From 34-65-8 sp964516135 (GTDB lineage: Bacteria; Pseudomonadota; Alphaproteobacteria; Sphingomonadales; Sphingomonadaceae): a stretch of DNA of 64,000 nt. Below the pieces are notes generated by a model. It saw only the letters and a list, made by a program, of their open reading frames with translations, was not told the DNA's origin and searched no databases. Location: contig CAZEWN010000014.1 in the NCBI GenBank assembly GCA_964516135.1, positions 25,442 to 89,441 on the forward strand, read 5' to 3'. The translations under genes and the position numbers were made by a program. Positions 16,752-25,780 of the stretch are shown here, piece after piece. Position 1 is the stretch's first letter. The number at the start of each line of letters is the position of its first letter.

Positions 16752-18146
16752 CTATCCGATCGAGACATGGTCCGCGCTGAAGCGCAGCCGCGCCGTCAGA
16801 AGCGCACGGAAGGTGTTATATCCGCCTGTGTCCGGAAAGAAGGCGTGGAAGAACAGCTGCGGCTCACCATCAAGACCCGGCGCAACAGACGCATGTCCAG
16901 GCGCCCACCAGGCGGCGCTTGTTTTCAGGAGCGGCTCGGGTTGCTTGACATAAGGGCCAAGGGGATGGTCGGCGGATGCCACTCCGATACCGTAGGCGGG
17001 CGTGCCGAAATCGTTGCCCGCGTAAAACAGCCAGTACCGGCCCTGCTGCCGGGTGACCCAGGGGCCTTCGATCAGATGGCCTTCCCATGCCAGGTCGTTC
17101 GTAAGGACGATTGCATCCTCGCCTATAAGATCGCCGCTTTCGGACATCCGTTGTGCATGGATCGGCGTGCTCATGGCTTCGAGGATCCAGTCTGCTTCTG
17201 AAATCCCGGCCAGAACCGATTTCACCCGGGCCCATGAATCCAGCGTGGCCTCAATCAGCGGTTGCATGAAGAAGAAGCGTTCCATCGGGCGGCGGCTGCT
17301 TGCCCAAGGCTCAACCGCAGCGGCGAAGGCAGCCGTGCAGCGATCCATAGCGGATTCGAACATGCGATCGATCAATTCAGGGCGCCGCCGCAGCAACGCC
17401 GCGAGCGGCCTGGGCCAAATTCCATTGCTGTCCCGCTTCCAGAACAGATAGCGCGTCCCGTCGGCGTCGATGAAAATGTGCGAATCGATGACGCCGCCGC
17501 TCAGCGACGGCGCACCGGACCGATCGGCGTCGCCCGTCGTATCGACGGCATTTCCCGCCAGCAATGGTTGCCCAAGATCGCGCCATGGACCGGTCGGGCT
17601 GTCGCTCTTCGCCAAACCGATTGCCAGCGCGTTGTCATGCTGCCGCGCGGTGTACACGAGCCAGTATTCGTCGCCGACACGTGCCATCTCGGGGGCCCAG
17701 AAGTCACTCGTCTTGCGCCCCGTCGCGGCCCATTGCGGGGTCTGCCCGGCGGGAAAAACAAAACCTTCGTGCGTCCATGTGACGAGGTCATCGGAGCGGA
17801 GGATCGGAAATGCATCGGGGGCGTCATTGGACGTTGCGACGAGGTAATAGCCATCGTTGGCCTTCATTACGGCCGGGTCGCCGTACCCGGCGGTGGTAAG
17901 GGGACTGAGGTTTTCGACGATTAGCGGGTGCCAATCCGCCTGCGTGTCGGAAGGCGCTGGGCCACTGGGTTGGTGCGGCGCTCGGGTGCCGAAGTCGTGC
18001 GCCAATGCCTCGAAAAACGCGCGATATGAAGCATGTGCTCCACCAGTTATCCGGTAATCGCGGACAATTTCTCCCCGACGGACCGTCAAAAGCGTGCTTT
18101 CACCGTGCGTCGAGTGGGCGAGTTCGAAAGGCTGATTCGGTGTCAT
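16752..18146 (-). CDS. Cytoplasmic GH43 glycosidase with helical insertion
   Basis: A five-bladed beta-propeller glycosidase of family GH43, 464 residues. The three catalytic acidic positions can be placed: Asp 90 (GYGDPAVMK), Asp 221 (GGVIDSHIF) and Glu 360 (HLIEGPWVT). There is no signal peptide, so it should cleave imported oligosaccharides in the cytoplasm. Two additions are unusual: an N-terminal extension of about 80 residues and a helix-rich, Arg/Ala-rich insert at about 245-325 inside the propeller. GH43 includes arabinofuranosidases, xylosidases and exo-beta-1,3-galactanases, and the activity here is not decided. GGAG precedes the ATG. It is divergent from the ABC importer with two candidate operators between. 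Confidence 0.85.
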   Translation of the reverse strand: MTPNQPFELAHSTHGESTLLTVRRGEIVRDYRITGGAHASYRAFFEALAHDFGTRAPHQPSGPAPSDTQADWHPLIVENLSPLTTAGYGDPAVMKANDGYYLVATSNDAPDAFPILRSDDLVTWTHEGFVFPAGQTPQWAATGRKTSDFWAPEMARVGDEYWLVYTARQHDNALAIGLAKSDSPTGPWRDLGQPLLAGNAVDTTGDADRSGAPSLSGGVIDSHIFIDADGTRYLFWKRDSNGIWPRPLAALLRRRPELIDRMFESAMDRCTAAFAAAVEPWASSRRPMERFFFMQPLIEATLDSWARVKSVLAGISEADWILEAMSTPIHAQRMSESGDLIGEDAIVLTNDLAWEGHLIEGPWVTRQQGRYWLFYAGNDFGTPAYGIGVASADHPLGPYVKQPEPLLKTSAAWWAPGHASVAPGLDGEPQLFFHAFFPDTGGYNTFRALLTARLRFSADHVSIG

Positions 18147-18198
18147 TTGCGCTCCGATAGCGCGTGACGGGGCCAGATGCGAAGAGCAATAATCATAT

Positions 18199-18211
18199 TT
18201 GTCATATAAAA
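18199..18211 (+). promoter_or_regulatory. Candidate operator, copy 1 (GH43/ABC divergent region)
   Basis: TTGTCATATAAAA matches the locus consensus TTATCATATAAAT at 11 of 13 positions. It lies 53 bp upstream of the GH43 gene and 79 bp upstream of the ABC transporter. The assignment as an operator is inference from its repetition in this locus. Confidence 0.45.
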
Positions 18212-18271
18212 TTGTATGCGCCCACGTGTCAGTGCGATTGACATGACCGAGCGGTTCGTCGAAAGGTCAAA

Positions 18272-18284
18272 TTATAAGATAAAT
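18272..18284 (+). promoter_or_regulatory. Candidate operator, copy 2 (just before ABC ATPase)
   Basis: TTATAAGATAAAT matches TTATCATATAAAT at 11 of 13 positions and sits inside an imperfect palindrome running from TCAAATT to AATTGA. It ends five bases before the ABC ATPase ATG, where a bound repressor would block transcription or the ribosome site. It is the weakest copy along with copy 1. Confidence 0.35.
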
Positions 18285-18289
18285 TGAGG

Positions 18290-19393
18290 ATGCCAGTGGC
18301 TAGTCTGGAATTGTACGAGATCCGCAAGGCCTACGGCACGACGTCCGTCCTTGACGACGTGTCGCTAAGCCTTGGCGCGCGGGAATTCGTCGCGTTTCTC
18401 GGCCCGTCGGGCAGCGGCAAGTCGACCCTTTTGCGAATCATCGCCGGCTTGGAGACGGCTGACGCAGGCGAGGTGCATCTGGAGGGTCGCCGGATCGACA
18501 CCCTTTCCCCCGGCGAGCGGGGCGTCGCCATGGTTTTTCAGCACTACGCGCTCTACCCCCATATGACGGTGCGCGAAAACATGGCGTTTGGCCTGCGCAA
18601 TACCGGCGTCTCCCGCGCAGAAATCGAATCGCGGATTGAGCAGGCTGCGGCCGCGTTAGAGATCGGGGCGCAACTCGACAAGAAGCCGGGTCAGATGTCT
18701 GGCGGTCAGCGCCAACGGGTCGCAATCGGCCGCGCGATAGTTAAGAATCCGAAATTGTTCCTGTTGGACGAGCCGTTGTCCAACCTCGACGCCGCCTTGC
18801 GCACGCGCACGCGTGTGGAACTCGCGCAGTTGCGTCAGCGCGTCGATGCAGCAGTGATAATGGTGACCCATGATCAGGCCGAAGCCATGACATTGGCTGA
18901 CCGGATCGTGGTCATAAACGATCGACGCATTCAGCAAGTCGGCACCCCCATGGAGGTCTACCGGCGGCCCGCCAATGCTTTCGTGGCCCGTTTCGTCGGT
19001 TCGCCCGCGATGACGCTGCTTCCCGCAACCCTGACAGCTGGTACATCAGCGCGGTCATCTGTCACCCTGGGGGATGGTGCCCCGCTGGATACCGCCGTTG
19101 CCCGCGCGGAATTGCCCGATGGGGATCGATTGCAGCTTGGCGTGCGGCCCGAAAATGTAGCTGTCGTTTCACCTGGTGCCGGGACGACCGAAGGCGATGT
19201 TCAACTGGTCGAGCGGCTGGGCGATCGCACTCTAATTTACGCGCTCTTGGCGGATGGCTCCGAAATCATCGCGCAAGACGAGGGCAACAGCGCAATCCAG
19301 ATCGGACATCGCGTCGGCTTGCGGATCGATGGAGAGGCGGTGCACTTGTTCGGCCCCGATGGCGTGGCGCATCATCCGGGCGCGATGGCATGA
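18290..19393 (+). CDS. Sugar ABC transporter ATPase, MalK/UgpC type
   Basis: A 367-residue ATPase of the CUT1 carbohydrate importer family. It shows Walker A GPSGSGKST (about 38-46), signature MSGGQRQRVAIG, Walker B LFLLDEPLSNLDA, the switch His in VTHDQAEA, and a C-terminal OB-fold/TOBE region from about 240. It energises uptake of a sugar or oligosaccharide through the two permeases that follow. The start is uncertain: ATG 18290 directly abuts GAGG, whereas GTG 18296 has that GAGG at ideal distance and would be two residues shorter. It overlaps the next gene by 4 bp. Confidence 0.93.
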   Translation: MPVASLELYEIRKAYGTTSVLDDVSLSLGAREFVAFLGPSGSGKSTLLRIIAGLETADAGEVHLEGRRIDTLSPGERGVAMVFQHYALYPHMTVRENMAFGLRNTGVSRAEIESRIEQAAAALEIGAQLDKKPGQMSGGQRQRVAIGRAIVKNPKLFLLDEPLSNLDAALRTRTRVELAQLRQRVDAAVIMVTHDQAEAMTLADRIVVINDRRIQQVGTPMEVYRRPANAFVARFVGSPAMTLLPATLTAGTSARSSVTLGDGAPLDTAVARAELPDGDRLQLGVRPENVAVVSPGAGTTEGDVQLVERLGDRTLIYALLADGSEIIAQDEGNSAIQIGHRVGLRIDGEAVHLFGPDGVAHHPGAMA

Positions 19394-20265
19394 ACGGGGG
19401 CAACGCTAGAAGCCTGGCCGGGCTTGCCTTCATCAGCCCGTACCTGGCGCTCTACGTGTTTTTGTTCGTCTATCCGCTGCTGCTCGGTTTCAACATCAGC
19501 TTGCACCGTGCCGATCTGTTCGGGGCGCGGGAATGGGTTGGGCTGGATAATTACGCCCGCTTGCTCGCCGATCCGGTATTCCATCAGGCGCTCGGCAATA
19601 CCTTCAAGCTGGCCTTTCTGATCGTGCCCACGGTTACAGCCATCACGCTGGCGCTCGCACTCGCGCTCAATCGCGCCACGCGCGGCGCGGCGATTTTTCG
19701 CGGGATCTTCTTCTCCTCCTCGGTCCTGTCGGTCACGATCGTCACGCTGATCTGGCGTTTTATCCTGACACCGGATGCAGGCTTGATTGCGGAACTGATG
19801 CAGGGGGCGGGTTTTCAGCCCATTCCGTTTCTCAGCGATCCCGACCTGGTGATCCCGGCGCTGGCCATGGCCACGGTGTGGTGGTCGCTGGGCCTGCCGC
19901 TGATGCTGTTTCTTGCGGGGCTGCAACAGATCCCCGGGGACGTCTACGAAGCGGCCGCGCTCGATGGGGCGAACCGATGGACCACCTTCTGGCGCATCAC
20001 GCTTCCGGCTTTGCGGCGAACGGTACTGCTGGTGGTCATGTTGCAGACGGCGGCGCACTTGCAGATCTTCGGCCAGGCGCAGCTACTGACTGCTGGCGGT
20101 CCGAACGGTGCGTCGCGGCCCATCGTGCTGTTTATATACGAAGCCGCCTTTGGTCGGTGGGAATTGGGATACGCGGTCGCCGCGGCAGAAGTGCTGTTCC
20201 TGCTCGTACTCGCCATTACGCTGCTCCAGTATTGGACCGTAACCCGGCGCGAGGGCGTGGCATGA
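19390..20265 (+). CDS. Sugar ABC transporter permease (MalF/UgpA-like)
   Basis: An inner-membrane permease of 291 residues with six predicted transmembrane segments. The cytoplasmic EAA loop that docks the ATPase reads EAAALDGANRWTTFWRITLP. It pairs with the downstream permease and the MalK-like ATPase. The start overlaps the ATPase stop (ATGA), and its own stop overlaps the next permease start, so the four transporter genes form one tightly coupled operon. Confidence 0.93.
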   Translation: MNGGNARSLAGLAFISPYLALYVFLFVYPLLLGFNISLHRADLFGAREWVGLDNYARLLADPVFHQALGNTFKLAFLIVPTVTAITLALALALNRATRGAAIFRGIFFSSSVLSVTIVTLIWRFILTPDAGLIAELMQGAGFQPIPFLSDPDLVIPALAMATVWWSLGLPLMLFLAGLQQIPGDVYEAAALDGANRWTTFWRITLPALRRTVLLVVMLQTAAHLQIFGQAQLLTAGGPNGASRPIVLFIYEAAFGRWELGYAVAAAEVLFLLVLAITLLQYWTVTRREGVA

Positions 20266-21098
20266 CCGTTGCCCATTCACGCGATCGGCTTCCTCTTGCC
20301 GCGACGATCGGGGTCGTGGTCGGGGCGGCGGTCATGCTTGCGCCGCTGATCTGGACATTGCTGCTTTCACTGAAGAGCAACACCGAATTGCTGCGTGACA
20401 GCGGGGCGGCCTTCGGCGGGCCGTACACGCTGGAAAATTATCACGCGATCCTGGTCGGCTCCTCGGTGGCCCGGTGGCTGATGAATAGCCTGATCGTATC
20501 GCTGGGGACGACCGCAGGCGTGCTGATCTTGTGCTCACTGGCTGGCTATGGCTTCGCTCGGCTCGACTTCCCGTTCAAACGGGCCCTGTTCGTCTTCGTG
20601 CTCGTCGGCCTGGCGATTCCGGAACAGGCCGTCATCCTGCCGCGCCACCAGATTTTCGCCGAGCTTGGCCTGCACAACAGCTATCCTGGATTGATCCTGC
20701 CCTCGCTGGTTCCGCCGTTCGGCGTATTTTTCATGACCCAGTATTTTCGCGCCATTCCACGTGACCTCGACGAGGCGGCGCTTCTGGATGGTGCTTCGCG
20801 CTTTGCGCTGTTCTGGAAGGTGTTGCTCCCCCTCACCATCCCAGCGCAGGCGACCCTCGGCGTATTCACCTTCCTCGCGTCGTGGAACGAGTACTGGTGG
20901 CCGCTGATTTCGGCGACCCGCAGCGACATGTTCACGCTGACGGTGGGACTGGCGTCGGCACAGATGAATTACGCGCAGACGAGCGGACTGGGTTTCCTGA
21001 TGGCGCAAGCGGTGTTCGCGTCGATACCGATACTTGTCGTCTACGTCATTTTCCAGAAACAGATCGTACGCGCGATGGCGGGGACCGCCATCCGATGA
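20262..21098 (+). CDS. Sugar ABC transporter permease (MalG/UgpE-like)
   Basis: The second permease subunit, 278 residues from the coupled ATG at 20262. It has six predicted membrane segments and the EAA motif DEAALLDGASRFALFWKVLLP. It has the MalG-type start with a single helix followed by a periplasmic loop. The frame is open much further upstream, but that segment lies inside the first permease gene and is not a real extension. It overlaps the binding-protein gene by 4 bp. Confidence 0.93.
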   Translation: MTVAHSRDRLPLAATIGVVVGAAVMLAPLIWTLLLSLKSNTELLRDSGAAFGGPYTLENYHAILVGSSVARWLMNSLIVSLGTTAGVLILCSLAGYGFARLDFPFKRALFVFVLVGLAIPEQAVILPRHQIFAELGLHNSYPGLILPSLVPPFGVFFMTQYFRAIPRDLDEAALLDGASRFALFWKVLLPLTIPAQATLGVFTFLASWNEYWWPLISATRSDMFTLTVGLASAQMNYAQTSGLGFLMAQAVFASIPILVVYVIFQKQIVRAMAGTAIR

Positions 21099-22405
21099 AA
21101 CATCTTGCGCTCGTCCTCTTGGCACTTCTCGGCCTATCCAGTTGCCGCTCCGACGAGCGGACCGAGATCGTGATCCAGCGCTTCTTTGGCGAATGTGGGG
21201 CAGTCTATGGCCAAAGCACGGACCTGGCAGCCGCCGAGACCGAATGCGGCATTCTGACGACGCTGATCAACAGTTTCGAAGCAGAAAACCCGGACATCAA
21301 GGTGTCGGTCAACGTAGTCGCTTGGCCGGGCTATCCACAGCTTTCGGCGCAGATCGCGGCCGGGGATCCTCCCGATCTGGTCACCGCGCACCAGTCTGTA
21401 ATCTCCGATTACCAGCAACGCGGCCTGTTGCAGCCAATGGATGACGTGCTCGCGAAAGCCGGTGTCGATCCTGGCGACTTTACTGCTGCAGCACGCCAGG
21501 GCGTGGTGAAGGAAGGCCGCGTCCATGGTTTGCCCTGGGACACCATCGGGCGGCTGTGGCACATCAACACCCGGTTGATGCGCGAGGCAGGACTAATGGC
21601 GGGGGGGCGACCTGTTTTGCCATCCTCGCCTGAACAATTGCTCGCGCATGCCCGGCAGTTCCGCGAGTCAACGGGCCGCCCCTATCTCATTCAGGCGCAG
21701 GTGAACGCACCGGACTATCTTGTCGCCAACCTGTACACCTATCTCCTCGCGCAGGACGCGGTTGTGTTCACCGATGAACGCCATGTCCGGCTCGACACGC
21801 CCCAGGCGCGGCGGATTGTCGCGCTGTATCGTGCCTTGGACGCGGAGTTGCTGACGACCCGGAACCAGGATTTCCCCGCCGCCACGGCCGCCTTCATGAA
21901 TGGGGAGGGCGGAATCTTCCCCACCGGGACCTGGATGCTCGGACCCTACCTACAGGAAGCCGGCAACCCGGAGCGTCCGCTGCATGATGCCTACGCCGTG
22001 GTGCCGTTTCCCCAACTGTTCGGGCGGGAGGCGGCGTTTGTGGACGGGCATGCGTGGATCATGCCCCGCGCGGCACGGTCGCCGCAGGAGCTGTCTGCCG
22101 TGGCGCGCTTTGTGCGGTTCCTGGCGGACAACAATCATCATTGGGCCCGCACCGGACATCTGCCGGCCTTCGCGGCCGTCTTGCGGCAACCCGAATTCAG
22201 CGCGCTGCCGCATCGCAGCGAAATCGCGGCGATGGCCAGGACCGGGGTTCAGCTTCCCGACTATGCCCAGCGCCAGTCGGCAATTCAGGCGCTGATCGGC
22301 GAAGAACTGCAGGCAGCGGTTATCGGCGCCAAACCGATCGACCGGGCGCTTCGCGACGCGGAAAGCCGGGCCAACGACTTGCTCGCGCAGTTGCCCAGCG
22401 ACTAA
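21095..22405 (+). CDS. Sugar ABC transporter substrate-binding lipoprotein
   Basis: A 436-residue extracytoplasmic binding protein of the CUT1 (MalE/UgpB-like) group. The N terminus is a lipoprotein signal with lipobox LSSC (Cys 17). The body carries the cluster-1 binding-protein features, such as GDPPDLVTAHQSVISDYQQR and FMNGEGGIFPTGTWML. It delivers the sugar to the two permeases. Placing the binding protein last is unusual but not rare. The ligand is inferred to be a galactose-containing saccharide from the neighbouring galactonate genes. Confidence 0.92.
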   Translation: MKHLALVLLALLGLSSCRSDERTEIVIQRFFGECGAVYGQSTDLAAAETECGILTTLINSFEAENPDIKVSVNVVAWPGYPQLSAQIAAGDPPDLVTAHQSVISDYQQRGLLQPMDDVLAKAGVDPGDFTAAARQGVVKEGRVHGLPWDTIGRLWHINTRLMREAGLMAGGRPVLPSSPEQLLAHARQFRESTGRPYLIQAQVNAPDYLVANLYTYLLAQDAVVFTDERHVRLDTPQARRIVALYRALDAELLTTRNQDFPAATAAFMNGEGGIFPTGTWMLGPYLQEAGNPERPLHDAYAVVPFPQLFGREAAFVDGHAWIMPRAARSPQELSAVARFVRFLADNNHHWARTGHLPAFAAVLRQPEFSALPHRSEIAAMARTGVQLPDYAQRQSAIQALIGEELQAAVIGAKPIDRALRDAESRANDLLAQLPSD

Positions 22406-22445
22406 TCAGGCAGCGGGCTTGGACAGGCACGGCCATGCGTGCTGG

Positions 22446-23177
22446 TCAGTTGCCGCGCTCGGCAACATCAATAAGAGTCATGACGTCGGCGATCAGCACC
22501 TCCATCGCCACACGGGCCTGTTCGGGGTCGCGCCGCTGGATCGCGCCCAGCACCTCGTGATGCTGCGGCAGGCTCGCTGTCCTGCCCTTGAATCGATTGG
22601 TGAAGCGGATCGAGGTACGCAGCGCGGTAGTGACGAGATCGCGGAATTGCTGATAGAACGGATTGGCAGACGCCTCGAGCACGGCAATGTGAAACGCGAT
22701 ATCGGCTTCGAGCGGGTCATCGTCGCCAATCTCGGCGGCTGCCATGCGCTGATAACCGGCTTCGATCTTGGCGATGCCGACCTGGTCTGCTGCCTTCGCC
22801 GCGAGAGCCGCCGCCGCTGGCTCTATGGCGATGCGAAGTTCGGAAAAGTGACGCAGCAACTCCAGTGAAAACTTGCGTTCGAGCAACCAGCGCAGCACGT
22901 CCTGATCGAACAGGTTCCAGTGATGCGGGGGTTGCACGGTGGTCCCCTTGCGCGGGCGCGCCGTGAGCAGCCCTTTGGCGGTCAACATCTTGACCGCTTC
23001 ACGCGTGACTGACCGGCTCACCGCATGTTGTTTGGCAAGTTCGGCTTCGGTCGGGAATGGTGCATCGTCAAAGCGACCGGTCACGATCGCGCGACCGAGC
23101 GCCTCAAGCATTCCATAAGTCAGGTTGCGCCCTGCGGGCGGGATGTCGTTCAAGTGATTAACCGCCTCGTTTGCCAT
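22446..23177 (-). CDS. FadR-subfamily GntR regulator, DgoR-like
   Basis: A 243-residue regulator. The N-terminal GntR winged helix includes PFPTEAELAKQHAVSRSVTRE. The C-terminal FCD ligand/metal domain carries the histidine/acid set DIAFHIAVLEAS and QHHEVLGAI. The linker WNLFDQDVLRWLLE closely resembles the equivalent region of Escherichia coli DgoR, the galactonate-responsive repressor, as I recall that sequence. Its position at the start of the gal-dgoA-dgoK block supports control of this locus with galactonate or a related intermediate as inducer. GGGAGG lies eight bases before the ATG. No copy of the candidate operator lies in its own upstream region. Confidence 0.88.
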   Translation of the reverse strand: MANEAVNHLNDIPPAGRNLTYGMLEALGRAIVTGRFDDAPFPTEAELAKQHAVSRSVTREAVKMLTAKGLLTARPRKGTTVQPPHHWNLFDQDVLRWLLERKFSLELLRHFSELRIAIEPAAAALAAKAADQVGIAKIEAGYQRMAAAEIGDDDPLEADIAFHIAVLEASANPFYQQFRDLVTTALRTSIRFTNRFKGRTASLPQHHEVLGAIQRRDPEQARVAMEVLIADVMTLIDVAERGN

Positions 23178-23248
23178 GAAATCGGCCTCCCCGGCGTCCT
23201 ATGTCACTCTCTAGCGCAACGGATCAATGTGCATTCGAATTCCGCCCG

Positions 23249-24169
23249 TCATGTAAACGGCGCGATCGTCTCGCGATGGCCAACAAGGAAGGCGTCGGCC
23301 ACGATCCGCAATGGATCGTGATCGACCACGATCGCACGGTCACGGACGGCATCGGCGAAACCATCGTAAATCGAAGGGTACTCTCCGGTGTCGGTCAGCG
23401 CGTGTGTCACGCCGTCGATGGATAAACGCGCGCCGCCATCCTCCAGCAAAATAACTCTGTCATCGTTGGTCTCGACCCGGATTTCCCATCGCTCGCCGTC
23501 ACAATGCCGCCAATCGAATGTCGCGTGCAGTGCTTGACCGGCGAAATCCAGTTCGGCGGCAATCGGGGCCTGCCGATTGGCGGGGATCAGCAAGCGTGCC
23601 GCGCGAACCAGTAACGGGACAGGAAGGATGCGGGTTGCGATCGACAGGGCATTGATGCCCGGATCGAACACGCCGAAGCCTCCTGCCGTCCAGATCCAAT
23701 CCTGCCCGGGGTGCCATTTGCGGACATCCTCGAACCAGCGAATATCAAGACGCCTGATCCCCGCATCTGCCAGCATTGCCGCCGCTGTCCCCACACCCGC
23801 CGCGTGCTGCGAATGCCAAGCGGCGTATAGCCCGCGGTTCGCGGTCTTTGCCCGCAGTTCCAGATCAATGATTTCGCCAAGCGTGGCGGCGGGTGGTTTT
23901 TCCAGCAGCACCGCCACGCCCGCATCGAGCGCTTGGCGCGCGAGAGCGTGCCGAACCTGCGGCGGCGTGCATATAGCCACCGCGTCCAGCTGGCCCCGCG
24001 ATGCGGCGAACATCTCTTCCGGTTCGGCGAACCAGGGGACGCCTTGGCCGGGGTCGCCACGCCCGTCTGCGATGGCAACCAACTGATATCTGGGATCGCG
24101 GGCGATGGCGGGCAGATGCTGATCGCGCGCGATCTTGCCGAAACCGATAATGCCGATGCGGATTGTCAT
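23249..24169 (-). CDS. D-galactose (L-arabinose) 1-dehydrogenase, Gfo/Idh/MocA family
   Basis: A 306-residue NAD(P)-dependent sugar dehydrogenase. The Rossmann start is IGIIGFGKIARDQHLP, the catalytic lysine motif is LLEKPP, and the block EDVRKWHPGQDWIW then GGFGVFDPGINALS is characteristic of pseudomonad galactose dehydrogenase Gal as I recall it. It oxidises D-galactose, and in this family often also L-arabinose, to the 1,4- or 1,5-lactone. It starts three bases after the dgoA stop, in one minus-strand block with dgoK and dgoA. A lactonase for the next step is not found in the window. Confidence 0.88.
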   Translation of the reverse strand: MTIRIGIIGFGKIARDQHLPAIARDPRYQLVAIADGRGDPGQGVPWFAEPEEMFAASRGQLDAVAICTPPQVRHALARQALDAGVAVLLEKPPAATLGEIIDLELRAKTANRGLYAAWHSQHAAGVGTAAAMLADAGIRRLDIRWFEDVRKWHPGQDWIWTAGGFGVFDPGINALSIATRILPVPLLVRAARLLIPANRQAPIAAELDFAGQALHATFDWRHCDGERWEIRVETNDDRVILLEDGGARLSIDGVTHALTDTGEYPSIYDGFADAVRDRAIVVDHDPLRIVADAFLVGHRETIAPFT

Positions 24170-24172
24170 GGC

Positions 24173-24808
24173 TCAGTCAGTCCGTTTCAACGCGGCAACG
24201 AAACCGCGAGCCCGTTCGGCGACCTGGGCGGCAGTAAATCCCGGCTGGTATAGAGCTCCGCCCAGGCCAAACCCATCGGCACCCGCGGCCCGGAATTCGC
24301 CGATGCGTTCAGGCGTGATGCCGCCGACCACGACAATCGGAACATCTCGGGGCAATACGGCACGGTGCGCCTTCACAACTGCCGCCGAAGCAGCTTCTGC
24401 GGGGAAGAGCTTCAGCGCATGGGCACCGGCGCCCAGCGCGGTGAAGGCTTCGCTGGGCGTGAAATAGCCTGGTGCCGAGATCAGGCCTTGGACCACCGTT
24501 TCGCGGATCACACCGGTGTCGATATTGGGCGAGACGACGAGTTTGCCGCCAACGTCAGCCAACCGCGAAACGTCGGCTGGATCGAGCACGGTCCCCCCGC
24601 CGATCAGCGCATCCGCGCCAAACCGCCGTGCAAGCCGCTCGATGCTGTCGAAGGGGCGGGGTGAATTCAACGGAACTTCGACAATCCGGAATCCTTCATC
24701 GATCAGTGCGCCACCGATTGCCTCCACCAAACCCGGCTCCACACCGCGGATAATCGCGATCAGGGGGCATTCTTGCAAACGGGCCCTGAATGCATCGATC
24801 GCGCTCAT
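24173..24808 (-). CDS. dgoA: 2-dehydro-3-deoxy-6-phosphogalactonate aldolase
   Basis: A KDPG/KDPGal-aldolase fold protein of 211 residues that splits KDPGal into pyruvate and glyceraldehyde 3-phosphate. Signatures are CPLIAIIRGVEP at the N terminus, LIGGGTVLDPADV and the Schiff-base lysine in ALKLFPAEA. I chose the ATG at 24808, which overlaps the dgoK stop by 4 bp; the 36 upstream open codons lie inside dgoK. Neighbours dgoK and dgoD decide for the galactonate rather than the gluconate branch. Confidence 0.93.
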   Translation of the reverse strand: MSAIDAFRARLQECPLIAIIRGVEPGLVEAIGGALIDEGFRIVEVPLNSPRPFDSIERLARRFGADALIGGGTVLDPADVSRLADVGGKLVVSPNIDTGVIRETVVQGLISAPGYFTPSEAFTALGAGAHALKLFPAEAASAAVVKAHRAVLPRDVPIVVVGGITPERIGEFRAAGADGFGLGGALYQPGFTAAQVAERARGFVAALKRTD

Positions 24809-25686
24809 TTCAGTTGCTCCACCAGTGCCGCGATTCCGGCGAGAAAGGCCTGTGCGCCATCGACGACGTGGGCTGGGCGACCGGCCTCGGCCAGCGCCGA
24901 TGCGTAGAGCGCGCACAGTCCAGCCCCGCCCACTACCGCCACTGGCCCAGCGGGGTGAGCGGAGAGCGCGATGCGTAACTCGGCGCCGATCAGCGCGCCG
25001 CTTACGCTGGACGCCGCGTCCAGCGTGTTTTCCCCGAGCAAAGCTTTGGCGCGAATGCCAAAAAGTCCCGAAATGGGGTTGGCGCCGGCAAGTGCGGATC
25101 GCACTGAGGCACGAAATGACGCGTCGTCCACCACGTCACCCTGCAACCGATCGGCCAGGATGCTGTGCCCCTTGAGCAACGAGAACAGTTCGCCCGTCAT
25201 CAATGTCCGGAACGACTGAATCGCGCCATCGCGCAGGGAGACCCACTTCGAATGCGTGCCCGGGTGGCAGAGGAGCGCGTCGGCCGCGACAAGACCGGCG
25301 CTTGCCGCACCGATCGCCTGCATCTCCTCGCCGCGCATGACGTCGGCATGGCTACCGCGCTGGCATACGCCGGGCACGATGCCCGTGCGGTCCGGTTCGA
25401 TCCAGAGCACTGCCCGGGCCAAGCCGTCGACCACGGCGGGGCAGTCGACATAGGGAGCCTCATGCCAGCCTCGGTTCGATCCGACCATCCCAGCCAGCAG
25501 CATGGGCCGGTCGTCGAGTCGATCGCGGATTTCGGCAACTGCGCGCGCGAAACCAATGCCATCCATCGACAGCACGCCTCGATCATCCTCGAATGAATTG
25601 ATGCAAGTGCCACTGCCATCCATTCGATAAGCGCGCCGGTTGGTGCTGCCCCAATCCACCGCGATATATCCTTCGCTCCAACCCAT
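24805..25686 (-). CDS. dgoK: 2-dehydro-3-deoxygalactonokinase
   Basis: A 293-residue ASKHA-fold sugar kinase. The phosphate-1 loop is IAVDWGSTNRRAY, and the DgoK-type blocks LAGMVGSNRGWHEAPYV and LLCHPGTHSKWV are present. It phosphorylates 2-keto-3-deoxygalactonate at C6, feeding the aldolase encoded next. It is the first gene of the minus-strand block dgoK-dgoA-gal-gntR. It is divergent from dgoD across 94 bp that hold candidate operator copy 3. A GAGAG-rich stretch precedes the ATG. Confidence 0.93.
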   Translation of the reverse strand: MGWSEGYIAVDWGSTNRRAYRMDGSGTCINSFEDDRGVLSMDGIGFARAVAEIRDRLDDRPMLLAGMVGSNRGWHEAPYVDCPAVVDGLARAVLWIEPDRTGIVPGVCQRGSHADVMRGEEMQAIGAASAGLVAADALLCHPGTHSKWVSLRDGAIQSFRTLMTGELFSLLKGHSILADRLQGDVVDDASFRASVRSALAGANPISGLFGIRAKALLGENTLDAASSVSGALIGAELRIALSAHPAGPVAVVGGAGLCALYASALAEAGRPAHVVDGAQAFLAGIAALVEQLK

Positions 25687-25737
25687 TCCCGCTCTCTCAG
25701 TGGCCTCGTTACCGGCTTTAGCCTTGCTTGCACCATT

Positions 25738-25750
25738 TTATAATATAAAT
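25738..25750 (+). promoter_or_regulatory. Candidate operator, copy 3 (dgoK/dgoD divergent region)
   Basis: TTATAATATAAAT matches TTATCATATAAAT at 12 of 13 positions and contains a perfect TATAAT at 25739-25744. It sits midway between the divergent dgoK and dgoD starts. It could therefore be an operator, the dgoD -10 box, or both overlapping. Confidence 0.5.
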
Positions 25751-25780
25751 GTGCTCAATGCACGCATTCAGGGGTTGGTT

